Positions 43,001 through 54,172 of a stretch of 64,000 nucleotides of DNA are shown in pieces. The DNA lies in the NCBI GenBank assembly GCA_015178975.1, contig WHVD01000001.1, forward strand, positions 2,294,001 to 2,358,000, read 5' to 3'. The position numbers were made by a program, and so were the translations under genes. The DNA is from Hysterangium stoloniferum (lineage: Eukaryota; Basidiomycota; Agaricomycetes; Hysterangiales; Hysterangiaceae). Position 1 is the stretch's first letter; every line of letters begins with the position of its first letter. Below the pieces are notes generated by a model. The model was not told the origin of the DNA and made no database searches. It worked only from the letters and a program-made list of their open reading frames with translations.

Positions 43001-43391
43001 TTATGTACGCACAAATTGCAACGCGTCCAGACCTCTCGTACGCGGTCTCCACACTGAGCAAGTTTGCCTCAAACCCCAGGAAGGCTCACTGGAACGCATT
43101 GACCCACGTCTTACGATATATCAAAGGGTCACTCAATTACGGGATTACATATGGGGGTTCACTCCAGGATGTCAGGCCAGTCGGGTATGTCGACGCTGAT
43201 TTCGCCTTTACAACGATAATTCAGGCGCAGTTCTCTTAACCAAGAATACGAAACACAACGCACGTGTTAAGCATATTGATATACGGTATCACTACATACG
43301 GGAACGGGTCGAGGAGGGGGACATCGAAGTCCATCGCGTCACATCATCTGATAACCTCACGGATATGTTCACGAAACCGTTGCCCAAATAA
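40062..43391 (+). pseudogene. E4 Pol remnant
   Basis: After the knuckle comes the protease motif YADSAASDHFF (about 40362), with Ala where Gly is usual. Integrase has WHRRLGHVRYD (about 40850), CEGCIMGKH, VDLWGPS and a TGA (41064-41066), then RTDEGTKFF and SVVERCHRTI (about 41340). A frameshift near 41560 precedes the next block. The reverse transcriptase has VAKGFTQIPGVDFFETY, IDYVAAYLNS (about 42420) and YTDDTTG (about 42672). RNase H starts GYVDADFA (about 43188), but the middle is deleted; the end resumes with VKHIDIRYHYIRERVEEGD near 43270 in another frame. It cannot make active RNase H. Confidence 0.88.
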
Positions 43392-43451
43392 ACGCTCATT
43401 CAGCAATGTATTGCGCTGCAACTCTGCGAGAGTGCGTCGAGCCAGGGGGAG

Positions 43452-43786
43452 TGTTGAATTTTAGGCTCTTGCAGTCGGACCAATGGCTACCCAACACCGT
43501 ATATGGATACACCATCCCGTATACCGTTATACCAAGCCGCATTATCCCCTGCCTAATATACCACGACTCACTACCATCAACTACGTAATTTAGATATTTT
43601 ACTATTTAGCCTCGAACGTTTCGATACCCATACCTCAGTCGAATCACTATCTGTGTTGACTGAGGTACGTCACTACGAACTATTTCTCGTCTTCGTATTC
43701 TTATCTTGATGTAATGTAGCGTGTTTCTTACAGGTAGTAAATCTTAGTTGAATCACTATCTGTGTCGACTGAGCGTGTTTCTTACA
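43452..43786 (+). repeat. E4 3' LTR, 335 bp
   Basis: Same layout as the 5' LTR, preceded by AGCCAGGGGGAG as polypurine tract. The few changes include C to T within the second hairpin copy. Confidence 0.92.
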
Positions 43787-43791
43787 CTTTA

Positions 43792-44733
43792 TCCCATAAC
43801 GATTGAAAGAAAAGAATCGATGAATGACAGACATTAACGTCTAATCACGTGCAGCTACAGAGACCTTGAACACTAAAGATTCGGAATCGCCACAAGTCAT
43901 AGCGCCTTATTCTCATTTTGAACTGTATTTGCACCGGTTTATCACTGGAGGCATCCCAAGATTTTTGGAGTTGGAAAACCTTCAGAAAATCTTGTTATTT
44001 GGCCAAATTTTCTAAGTGTTTTGTGAATTGAAAAACTCTTTGAAAATTCTAAATTTTAGTAGGTTTTTCTGAGGCCAAAAATTGGATCTGAAAATTCTAA
44101 AAATTTGCATCAGGAAATTATGAGGAAATATTGTTGGAAATAGCCTATTCTTTATGGATTTTCTGAATAAGAAAACTTTTAGAAAACCCTGTATTTTGTT
44201 AGGATTTTTCCACCTAACAAAATCCTATGAAAACTGTAATAATGTGCCTAGAGAAATCAATTGAAAACCACATATTTCTACTTAATTTTGCCTCTGAGGG
44301 AATTCAGTGAAAACTATGGTTCCCTGCCTGAAAAAATCTTGAGCCAAGACAAAGTTTTTTTAATGTTTTGTCAAGGGGAAAACCATGATGAAGTTTACAA
44401 TTTAATTATACATAAAATCATTGAATAATTAGATATTTCAACAAAATTTTCCTTGGTCACAAACACTATGGAAATTCAAAAAATCTGTTTGTGAAATCAT
44501 GAAGAAATTGATGATTTTCCATGAGTTTCTTAGAGGTTTTTCAAGGTGAGAAACCCTGAACCGATGTTTTGCAATTCAGCACAATTTGCAAATATTCAAA
44601 AGGATACAGTGCGATTCAGTGCGATTCGCAAATATTTGAAAAGATACAGTGTGATTCATTACAAACAATTGGCAAGTGTTCAGGAATATTCAATGCGATT
44701 TGCAAGTTTTCAGGAGGCTAGAGTGCAACTCTT
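43792..44733. other. AT-rich non-coding sequence
   Basis: Rich in AAAATTC and TTTTCTGA-like strings with no gene. At 44575-44720 it passes into GTGCGATTC/GCAAATATT repeats that recur at 48086-48140. Confidence 0.5.
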
Positions 44734-45060
44734 TTAGACTTTTTGCAACTATTCTAGACTTTTTGCGACTATTCTAGACTCTTTGTGATTGTTTGCGACT
44801 GTTTGTGACTCTGATAGACTGTTTGCGACTCTTTTGGACTTTTTGCAACTCTTTTGGACTTTTTGCAACTCTTTTGGACTCTTTGCAACTCTTTTGGACT
44901 TTTTGCGACTCTTTTAGACTCTTTGTGACTCTTATAGACTCGTTACGACTGTTATAGACTCTTTGCAACTGTTATAGACTCTTTGTGACTCATGTAGACT
45001 CTTTGCGACTTTTTGTGACTCTTCACGACTCTTTTAGACTCTTTGCGACTTTTTGTGTCT
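44734..45060. repeat. Minisatellite array A, about 20-bp unit
   Basis: Tandem units of the form GACTYTTTGCAACTCTTTTG. An inverted version lies at 47836-48070 and a direct relative at 48118-48275. Long open frames across it are a product of the unit composition. Confidence 0.9.
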
Positions 45061-45215
45061 TTGAAAAGTTGCAAAGTCGCACAAAGTTGCAAAGTGTCAC
45101 ATAAAGTCACACAGTCGCACAAAGTCACAAAGTGTCACACAAAGTCACAAAGTATCGCAAAAAGTCGTGCTACAAAAAGTCACAAAAGTGTCACAAATCA
45201 TAGCACAGTGTCTTC
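45061..45215. repeat. Minisatellite array B
   Basis: Irregular tandem units of the AAAGTCGCACAAAGTTGC and AAAGTGTCACAC type. The direct relative is at 48296-48680. Confidence 0.85.
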
Positions 45216-46500
45216 ACACAATAATAATCTATGTAAAAAGCCTCCAAAATTTCTATTATCCTCTTTTCTCTATGACCACAAACAATGATACACTATACAC
45301 ACAGCACATGGACAAAGGGAGGAAAAAAACGCATCACTATCAATTATATAGATAATGTATGTTAAGAAGAAGCCGCAGCAAACCTGATATACAGTAGGAG
45401 GTACACATCGCATGTGAATTTGAAGCTGGGGGATGATGGCATGGAACAAGAAAATGGGGCTTGGGGCAGGCAGTATCCAAGATGGCGGCAGCGGCAGGGG
45501 GCAGGCTGGGGTGATGGTGGGTAGGTACAGGTAGTTGAGTATCGATACCAGTATCATCAGGCGCAGGATATAAACGAGACATTGGTTATATTAAGTAGAA
45601 TATACTTTTTACTTGTATAAATCTTGAAAGCTGGTGCAGTGCTGGCCGGGGCGGGGTGACAAGGTGGGGAGAGGTGGTGTGGGCGTGATGGTGTGATATA
45701 ATATGCTGAGCAAGAAAAAGGGAATCCAACTCCAAGTCTAGCTGGAGAGGATAGCAATAGAAGTGGGGGGGGGATAACCAAAGGGAGCCGGAGGAGACGA
45801 TGGCGAAACGTGATCACTCATCCATCCTATTCATATCTCCATTTTCATCGTCCGCATAGGAGGGTGTTTATAATTACTATAATCTCAAATATTTACTAAT
45901 AAAAGTCTTATTTTTACAAAACTCCATCTTTAAATAGTGATATCTATTCTGAAACAATTATATCATCAAAAAACAACCGTCAGAAATAGTTCTCCATATT
46001 ACATCTTATACAACCCATAGTTATTTAACAAATTCCATTGTATATAATTTCCTTCCTTTTACAGATGCCTACTAATACTTTTATTAGTACTTTGTTTTTT
46101 AAAAGTTGTAATGAAGTTATTTCCATGTAAAATATGTAAAATATTATTGGAAATTTTTCATACCACAGCTGTCTTTATTAAGTAAAACCCCCTATATATT
46201 CTGGGTATGTTGAATCAAGTAGAAATCTGCTTAGATTGACAGATCTATTCCGAAGTAATACATATGTATTTAGAGGTGCCAATGATATACATATGCATGG
46301 AATGGACTATTTAAAGGTATCTATTTTTTAAAAGTATTAGTGTTTCAAACTACTAATTTTTTTTATTGTCTACTTGTGTCCAGAAAGATTCATTAGTTTG
46401 TAATGTATGAGAGAGTTTAAAACTTTTTGAAAGTTTTAAAAACCAAATTATGTTTGAATCACATCCCAGATGTTTAAATGACCTTTAGAGTATATTAGAA
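45216..46500. other. Sequence between arrays; no supported gene
   Basis: A moderately GC-rich part (45420-45820) has several short minus-strand frames, rich in Pro and His, that resemble no known domain. 45850-46500 is AT-rich and empty. Confidence 0.4.
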
Positions 46501-47835
46501 TTTGGTATACTTAATAGTTTTCAGATATCCTCCATATTGCTCCACAGACTGCCATGCTGCACATTTGCAGGGGACAGCGCAAGCGTGGTCCCCGGGCCTG
46601 ACGGGTGCTGGTACGACTGGTGCGTCGTCGACGTGTGCGGGTGATGCGAGCCAGTATACGACGTGTGGTGCGAGTCGCAAACCTCCCCGTGAGAAATGGC
46701 CCGGCCCCACCTCCACGCCCGATCCGCCCCCCACCACACCGCTTGAGCTGGTCGTGGTGGTGCTCGGCGAGCCCCCAGGGCCCTGCGGGAAAAACGGTGC
46801 TGTCAGCGTCCCAAGCCCCAGTGTGCCGCCCCCACCCCCTCCACCGCTGCCACCCCTACTCGCGTTCCCCACACCACTGCCACCGCCGCCACTCCTGCTG
46901 AGGCTGCCATATCCACTCCCACCGTTCCCCGCGGCGCCACTACCAAGCACAGGCGGGAAGCCCCCAAAGTCCGCGCTCGAGCCAGTCTCGTCAGACCAGT
47001 TCTGCGCGTGGTATGGGGGTGCGCGCCGCTGTGCGCGTTCACGTGCAGCGGTGCGGGGTGCAGCATGTCGTAGGGCCCGTTCCCATGTCCGTGTCCATCA
47101 CCGCCGCCACTGCCACCGTGCGTGTGCCCCAGCTTGGGGAAGGCGGGGTGCCATGTCGCGGCGGGGGGGGAAGTGGTCGTCGGGGTCCGCGTGGACGGCG
47201 GGTCCGTTCAGTGCGGGCACGGCATCGGCGTAGTGGCTGCTGCTGGAGTAGTAGGCCGTGGCGAGCCCATAGGGGAGGTGGTAGGGTGTGCCGTCGACGG
47301 GGGAGACGCTGCTGAACTCATCGGCGGGGAAGTTGTGCGGTGAGATGGAGGTGTCGTAGGGTGAGGCATCGGTGCGGCACCTCTTGCAGCTGTTGTTGGG
47401 GCGGGGGTGGTAGATGCGTTAGTGCTCTGCATGAGGTTTCTGGTGGGCAGGTGGGATATGTGGGATAACAATGGGGGGGCGGACTACCAGGTTGGGTTTG
47501 AGGGCACCAAGGGAGAGAGGGCGGGGGACCTGCGGCTGGGGCTGGAGAAAGCGAGTGTCACCGTCACCGTTGTGGACGACAGACGACATAAACTCCCCCC
47601 GCGGAGGCTGAGGATTCTCCCCCACATGCTCCGTGACTCTGACTCGGATGCTGACTTTGACAATGATTCGTTAACGGGCAAGGACAAGGACAAGTTGTCC
47701 CTGGCGGAACCGGAACCCACGCTCGCCTCGCCTCTCGCTGCACGGTATGATTTCCACACTAGCTTGAAGGGAAAAGACAACATGGACATCTTGAGCCCAA
47801 GTTTGGGACCCGCCACTGCACCCGCCCCTGCGCCC
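46501..47835 (-). pseudogene. GC-rich gene fragment, low-complexity protein, frameshifted
   Basis: Base composition jumps here compared with both flanks. On the minus strand, plausible coding runs from about 47835: NESLSKSASESES, then in the next frame GEFMSSVVHNGDGDTRFLQP and a TAA (near 47419). The same frame continues with NSCKRCRTDASPYDTSISPH and LPYGLATAYYSSSSHYADAV. Later frames give HPAPLHVNAHSGAHPH and a Gly/Ser-rich end (46495-46950). The style (Ser/Pro/His-rich linkers) suggests a fungal regulatory protein, but I recognise no DNA-binding domain. At least three frame changes and a stop mark it as a broken copy, perhaps of a host gene elsewhere. Confidence 0.45.
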
Positions 47836-48070
47836 AAAAAGTCACAAAGAGTCTACATGAGTCACAAAGAGTCTATAACAGTTGTAACGAGTCTATAAGA
47901 GTTGCAAACAGTCCAAAAGAGTTGCAAACAGTCCAAAAGAGTCGCAAACAGTCCAAAAGAGTTGCAAACAGTCCAAAAGAGTTGCAAACAGTCCAAAAGA
48001 GTTGCAAACAGTCCATCAGAGTTGCAAACAGTCACAAATAATCACAAAGAGTCTAGAATAGTTGCAAAAA
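47836..48070. repeat. Minisatellite array C (inverted relative to array A)
   Basis: Units such as AGTTGCAAACAGTCCAAAAG. Its left end matches the reverse complement of array A around 44940-45010 closely, including the distinctive TCTACATGAGTCACAAAG string. Confidence 0.88.
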
Positions 48071-48117
48071 GTCTAAATCGGGAGGATTGAGTGCGATTCC
48101 CAAATATTCAAGAGGCT

Positions 48118-48275
48118 ACAGTGGGATTCATTGCGACTCTTTTAGACTTTTTGTGACTCTTTTAGACTTTTTGTGACTCTTTTAGACTTTTTGTGACTCT
48201 TTTAGACTTTTTGTGACTCTTTTAGACTTTTTGTGACTCTTTTAGACTTTTTGCGACTCTTTAAGACTCTTTTAG
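48118..48275. repeat. Minisatellite array D
   Basis: Very regular 20-bp units GACTCTTTTAGACTTTTTGT, in the same orientation as array A. Confidence 0.9.
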
Positions 48276-48295
48276 ATTGTTTGTGGCTCTTTTAG

Positions 48296-48680
48296 TCAAA
48301 GTGTCACAAAAAGTTGCACAAAGTCGCAAAGTGTCACACAAAGTCGCATAGTGTCACAAAAAGTCGCAAAGTGTCACAAAAAGTCGCAAAGTTCCACGAA
48401 GTCACCAAATGTCACACAAAGTCGCAAAGTTGCAAAAAGTTGCAAAAAGTCACAAGAGTTCAAAAAGTCACAGAGTCACACAAAGTCTCAAAGTGTCACA
48501 AAAAGTCGCACAAAGTTGCAAAGTGTCACACAAAGTTGCAAAGTGTCACACAAAGTCGCAAAGTACAAAAAGTCGCAAAGTCGCACAAAGTCGCAAAGTC
48601 ACAAAAAGTCACAAAAAGTCGCAAAAAGTCACAGAGTTCAAACAGTCACAGAGTCATACAAAGTCACAAAGTGTCACAAA
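48296..48680. repeat. Minisatellite array E
   Basis: Irregular AAAGTCGCAAAGTGTCACA-type units in the same orientation as array B. The 48086-48680 stretch repeats the order seen at 44575-45215. Confidence 0.88.
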
Positions 48681-48879
48681 AATTCATATTGCACACCTCC
48701 AGCATCGACTATCTCAGACTGACAATTAAAGAGAGCTGCATGGTTGGGTAGGGGGAGAGTGTTAGCTCTCCATGTGTGCGTGGGAAGACTCACCGCTCGG
48801 GAGGGCAGGCATTCATGATGCATTTACAGCTCTCGTTTTGTGCAATCCGAAACTATGACAAAATACTATGCACAGAGGT

Positions 48880-50918
48880 ACCTTCTCATTGGTTTTCCAC
48901 CTCGTATTGTTATACTCTCACTCTCGTCTAAATATGTAGACTCTCGTTCGTTGAGGTCAACACGAACCCCGACGAAGGGTTCCATACCGAGGGTTTCAGT
49001 GAACCACTCATGTAGATTCCCACACACTACAAAATCGCCTGTAACTTTATCCCGATAGCCCACGTCCCACAAAGCGATGGACACCAGATCTCCATCCTCG
49101 ATGTCGCCCGTGATTGGTTCCAGAAACCCGAAGTCCAGTAGCTGATTGGCCAATTGATGAATGGTGTGCGAGCTTCGAAGTCGTTCATCCATTAAAGCAC
49201 TGCCGAGACACCATTATTCCACTTCGGAGATGAATAAGTCTACGATGGAGTCGTGTGATGATGGATTGATCCTTGAGTCACCGGTATAAATACCGGGAAG
49301 CCATCCCCAATTGGGCTTTGAGACACCGGTGCGCAGTGTTCCGGTGTACACAAGCTTCAGATGACGGCGATTGGCAGGACTGTGTGTGACAGTGACAATT
49401 GAATCACCCGGAAGTTCAAACTGAATAGACAAAGTTAACATTGACATCTGATGTCAGTGGAATTAACGAACAAGGAAGCCAATTTTCATGTCGTTGTTTG
49501 AACAGAATTCCCGTAATTCCTAATGTCACATTGTCATATCAGTATTTGGGGGAAAGAAGGTATCCAAGCACGTCACATTGTAAGAATCCCTCTAAAATAT
49601 ATCACGTTAGCTTGTAAATATCGCGAGTAATTTCATTCACTATGTCGTATAGTGCCAAAATAGTTTCTTTCACACCGGATGATCTAGTGCGTTCGAGCCA
49701 TTTGCATGCGTCCTCAGGTTCAGGGCCCGGATTACGGAAAACTTGAAAAAGTACATTGTGTTGTGCGTTGCTGTAGCCCAAGAACTCAGCAATGCTAGGG
49801 TCCCTGAACATGAATGTGATTGGACTACTTGGGTTATTTAGTCTGATGCATTCTTACCACACGTATTGATAGGAAGTGAGGTCGTGTTGAAACTATATCA
49901 AAAGTGGGATACGTTGCAAATAGTTTCGGAAACCCAAACCAGCCAAAGCGGGGCTCGTACCTTTTTGTGTCTCAAATCCCATGTGGGTCTCCCGCCTTCG
50001 TATTAACCAATACCGACTTACTGTCACTTTCAGTCTTCGCCTCACAAAGTTTGACACTCCACCGCAAGGCGACCGGATGATTTCCTGCCTTTTCATCTTC
50101 ATAATCATTATGGTTCGTGATTGATATGGTGCGTAACACTTGGAAATCCCTTCTATGAACCAAACACTATATCATTACTATAAGACCACATGCATGATAT
50201 TTTGTGATGGCAGAACAAGCGTACGTGTTCACTAACATCGTTCTTTCCTCTGCCCGCGACCGACGAAAACGAATCAAGGATGATATCGTCCATTCTGGGA
50301 TCATCGACGGCTACGAGTTGAGCGACGGCTAATGAGGTATCCAGCGAAAAGTACATCTAAAAGCCAATCCGCATAACCGACGACTTTGAGTGTCACTTTC
50401 AGCACGCACCATAGCCTCTTTCTCCGCTTCTTCCAATCGCCTTTCCAGTTTGGCGATAGACTTATCTCGCTGTCGCATCCAAGACACCACGTGTGCTTTG
50501 AGACCCCTCCTTGGTGTGTATGACCTTGCAAGCGCAAGAACATCCTCAAGTGCACTGAAACAGTCAATTTATTTAACAATTACGGTTACTCAGTGAGTCT
50601 CAAGTTCTCACTTTTGATAATCGTCCAATATAGTTTTGAAATTGGCCGGGATATTCTCCCACTTCCCCCTCAGCTGATCGTGGAAAGCGACGAGGCGACG
50701 TCCAGTAGTCCGGACAAGGTCATTCAACCTCTCGTTTTGCTCCCCGCTTGCCTGATGGTTGTGAATTATGATCCACATTAGCTCTTGAACTAGTGATGAT
50801 GCAGACGACCTGCCTTTATAACGTTCATAATCTCCAAAACAAGGGTTGCTGCACTCTTTAAGCCAGGTACTGGAACGGCATCGCCAGCGACTTTGACAAC
50901 AATGGCCGCAGTGTCCAT
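48880..50918 (-). pseudogene. Family G copy 4, last exons missing
   Basis: It starts with the ATG at 50918-50916. The helical N-terminus (LVRTTGRRLVAFHDQLRGKW), the coiled-coil exon, the VLVK exon and DPSIAEFLGYSNAQHNVLF (near 49790) are present. The C-terminal frame has GDSIVTVTHSPANRRHLKL but contains TAA in the SEVE-stop-W stretch (near 49213). The copy ends at about 48880, exactly at the donor of the last-but-one intron, where the minisatellite block begins; the FLPRRY and EPRTIFLF exons are lost. It is therefore a pseudogene. Confidence 0.65.
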
Positions 50919-50949
50919 GGGCGATGGTCGATGATCTTAGTAGATGGTG

Positions 50950-51380
50950 AGAGATAGTTGCTCTTTGGCACGTCGAGGCGCTGTATTTGTTATTGGCTGT
51001 GCCCTGGGATGGTGCACCGGATTGGTAGGGGAAATGCAGTGTTGATCCCATCAACAACACACTCATATTCAAAGGTCGTAATCACGGAGTGGACTTTGTC
51101 CGGAGTGGAACTGATGGTATATAATGGATTAGATAGATCATTCGTCGTTAAAAGAAACGCCGCACGACCTTTTCAATGGTTTGTCGAGCAAAATGATAGT
51201 ACAGTGATGTGCTAACTGACATCTGGCATTGTAGCGATAGGTCAGTTGTGCCTTGGTTAATAAATAATAAAGAAGTATGAGATGGTTGTAATAAAATTGA
51301 TTGGAAAAGTAGTCTATGATTGAGATTTGCTTTTCGGGAATTTGCGGTGCTGCTATCCATGCTGGCCCACTCGCTCGTCG
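50950..51380. repeat. H repeat upstream of G copy 4
   Basis: Same order as 8580-9030: the H sequence followed by the 5' region of gene D. No gene is supported. Confidence 0.4.
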
Positions 51381-51479
51381 TCACATTTGTCTCGCCAATC
51401 ATGTATGATATAGCTATTTTGTATTCCAGTCCTACTAAATTACACGGTGTGCATTATGCATAAAAAAATGTCTAAAATA

Positions 51480-52612
51480 TATCAGTGCCCCAAAATGCGC
51501 CAAGTGCGCCATTCTGGGGTGGAACGATGTGACGCGAGCTCGTTGTCGCTGACGGCGAGCGTGTTAGTATGGCAGGGGAGGACGTTGCCAAAGCCAACGC
51601 CGCGATGACGGGTTGGTGATGTGGCCGGGAAGTGACACCCGGCCTCGAGACTGGAGCAGGGTATTAGTGAAAAGTAAGTAACACTTTGTTATCTCTGTTG
51701 TATTGGTTTCCTGACCTGGAGCGTCCCATTCTCGCAGAATTAGCGGTGGAAGAGGCCTCACTACATACTGTATCGAGCCATTCTACTATGTTGCGTCAGT
51801 TTCTCTCATTAATACAAGATCGACGTCATTCATTAAGTTACCAACTTGAAAGGTTTACACCGTTTATTGACGGAACAACAACTTGCTTATTGTACTAACA
51901 ATCGTATTAGCACTAGCGGTACTTGCAAGTTTGCTCGTGATGGGCCTGAGCCTTCATATGCCATACGGTGAGGTCTGAAATTCCATGAAAACAATATTTC
52001 CAACTTGTTGTTAATATGCGATACACCAAGGTTTGCGTTTGGAATGCTGCCGTTGCTGATCTACGAAACAATTCTTTGCTTCCCCATCTTATGGAAGGCC
52101 ATTCAGAATTACGGAATTAGATATGGGTCTTCATTTCTATCAGGAATGGTACATGACAGGTAAGCACGATGTCCAAAGTCTCCTTGAAAGCATGGGGCTT
52201 AAAAAAAGCACCTGTCTAGTCACATTTACTTCATTGGGTATGTCCGTCGCGTTTGTTCGGGGTCACATTTCTCATTTTGTACACTTGTTAACTCTATTTT
52301 TCCAGTATCTTCTCCGTTCTGTGTCTTGACCTCACCCCCACCCTCTTACTGCCCCCCTGGGGCATGTTCATCATATCGTAAGTTAAACCACTTTTGCGTA
52401 TTCATGCTCGAGGCTAGAATATGTATTTAGATAAGAATATACCATACCATGCGCAATGAGATGCCGAACTCCTAGTGAATACGATGGAAGAGGCTGAAGT
52501 GTCGAAATCTTCTCATGACACAATTATTACCTATAGCCTTCTACCCGATCGACAGGCTACCAGCTCATCCACGAGAAGTGAAAATCACCAATATAACTCC
52601 GGCCCTGGATGA
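51480..52612 (+). pseudogene. Gene D copy 2: possible DUF6533-like membrane protein
   Basis: Second copy of the gene at 9085-10246. Helix-forming segments LTIVLALAVLASLLVMGLSL (51898-51957) and PLLIYETILCF (near 52055) are recognisable, as is SLSYQLERFTPFIDGTT before the first. A GTGAGG donor follows HMPYG. The probable start region differs from the first copy: ATG is followed directly by TGA near 51530. The middle part lacks bases present in copy 1 (around 52020). So this copy is probably broken, or uses other starts. The tail SSHDTIITYSLLPDRQATSS is conserved with copy 1 (HDTVVTYSLLPDRKATSSS), which supports that the tail is real coding sequence. Confidence 0.4.
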
Positions 52613-53671
52613 GTTCTACATTCCACCGTGCAATCGGGGAGCAGATCGGGCAGTCGACTTGCCACACTAGATTCGGCACTGATTCTCAGTGACGTCAGGG
52701 TAACGGATGAGGTAGTTAATTCTTCTCGAGTGCTCCTTCCTTCTTCCCAGTCGTTCATCTTATTCCGAAGAGTGGCCTTATTTCCCCCATACGAGTGCAT
52801 AGCCGACCAATTTCAGTGATTGCCGCTACAATGAAATTCACCGGACTGCTGAACTGATCGATATAAGATTAAATAATCAAAGATTCGTAATACTTGTGTT
52901 TTGGCAAGTATTTAGCGAAGAGGGTGTAAAATCTCTTGCACTAGTATATGAAATAAATTTGAAAATTTCAGATAAGATATATTAACTTTGTTGTTTTGCA
53001 TGATCTGGCCTATTCAACAATATGTCCCATTAGAGATGCAAAGTCCTTCTGCCGCACTCAACAACCTTGCAAGGTTTGAACGGTAAATATCTTTTGTGCG
53101 CCACATGATGCGGGACCAAAAGTGCCTTGAACAATGCCAACCAACAACACACAAACCAAACACAGCGACGCGTCCCGGCAAATTAGCATTTGATCAGGAA
53201 GCGGTGTTTCGGCAAAGCCTTCATATGGGGGAAATAGAGCCACCTCATTCCAAACGTCTGAGCTCATATAGAGTTGAACCGTTCTCAACAGATACTACTC
53301 TATATTGTGAAACTGTGATGTTTACTGTTTCATGGTAAATCTAGACGCATGACTCCTATCTTCTGTTCTGTTGGAATTTGTGGTTCAGAACCCTAAGTAC
53401 CCACATGTATCCATAATAGTCCCAATCCATGTTTGTGATTCTATACAGCATGCGGTCGTCTGAGTTTGGTTACTTCTGGTAACCAGTCTGTGTCTGTGTC
53501 CGAGTGGTGGTCTATTTGTCCACTAAGGTCACTATTATGTGCCCCGATCCCCCTTCTATTCTATCCTTTTAATATGTTCTTACTATTATATATACATATA
53601 TATTACGAATCATCTTTATGTTTGAGTTCATTCTGGGTATTTATTAACTAGTTATTCCACTCGGGAGGTTT
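52613..53671. repeat. Flank downstream of gene D, second copy
   Basis: Matches 10247-11140 apart from the insertion at 53370-53574. No gene is recognised. Confidence 0.45.
53370..53574. mobile_element. About 205-bp insertion with TGTTCT duplication
   Basis: The D flank reads CTTCTGTTCCTACTATC at 11000-11015. Here it is opened after TGTTCT and resumes with TGTTCT (53364-53369 and 53575-53580). The insert has no coding frame and shares short blocks with 1640-1785, so a small non-autonomous family is likely. Confidence 0.6.
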
Positions 53672-53676
53672 GAATG

Positions 53677-53994
53677 TGTTAAAATTGCAACTAATATTTA
53701 TCTCAGTCTCGTATTAGGGTATAACAGACTAAGTGTATGTACCTAATATTTATCTAACACATATTGTCAATACAGCAATAAGGGACGTTATTTAGAGCAA
53801 ACTCACCTCAGTCTTGTATTAGGGTATAACGGACTGAGGTGTAGATAGTTTGACTACATAGTTTAAATACCGTGCAGTGAATGATGACCATATGTGGAAC
53901 AAGGGGATGACGTGTCATTTCGTGTATCCACGATCGCGTGTTCTAAAAATAGATATCGTTCATCGAATCCATTGTTCATGTATACATTCCAACA
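53677..53994 (-). repeat. E3 3' LTR, 318 bp
   Basis: TGTTGG...TTTTAACA on the minus strand, with the same hairpin-spacer-tail layout as the 5' LTR. Confidence 0.95.
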
Positions 53995-54172
53995 CTCCTC
54001 CTCAGCATGGACAAATGTTAATGGTCTCCTCCTTAGTGAAAACAATATGTGCTCCTCCTCGCATGGAAAATGAGTTAGATGAGACCAAGGAAGGGACGAA
54101 GATGGGAGAATTTTGAGGTGTCAAGGGCCTTGGTAAAGATATCAGCGAGGTTATCCTTGGTGTTGATATAAC

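Larger units (their letters stand above)
38889..43786 (+). mobile_element. Copia element E4
   Basis: Two 335-bp LTRs (TGTTGAATTTTAGG...TTTCTTACA) enclose copia-type gag and pol, with the target duplication CTTTA (38884-38888 and 43787-43791). E4 belongs to a different copia family from E1-E3. LTR differences are few by eye and mainly C to T. Pol is damaged by frameshifts, one stop and a deletion in RNase H. Confidence 0.93.

Noticed and set aside
44734..48680. A CRISPR-like array
   Set aside because: Units are contiguous and degenerate without unique spacers, and the sequence is eukaryotic.
48300..48720. Long open frames rich in Lys, Ser, Val and Gln (also at 47900-48090 and 44774-44968)
   Set aside because: They are translations of minisatellite units in several frames at once, with no codon bias, start context or domain.
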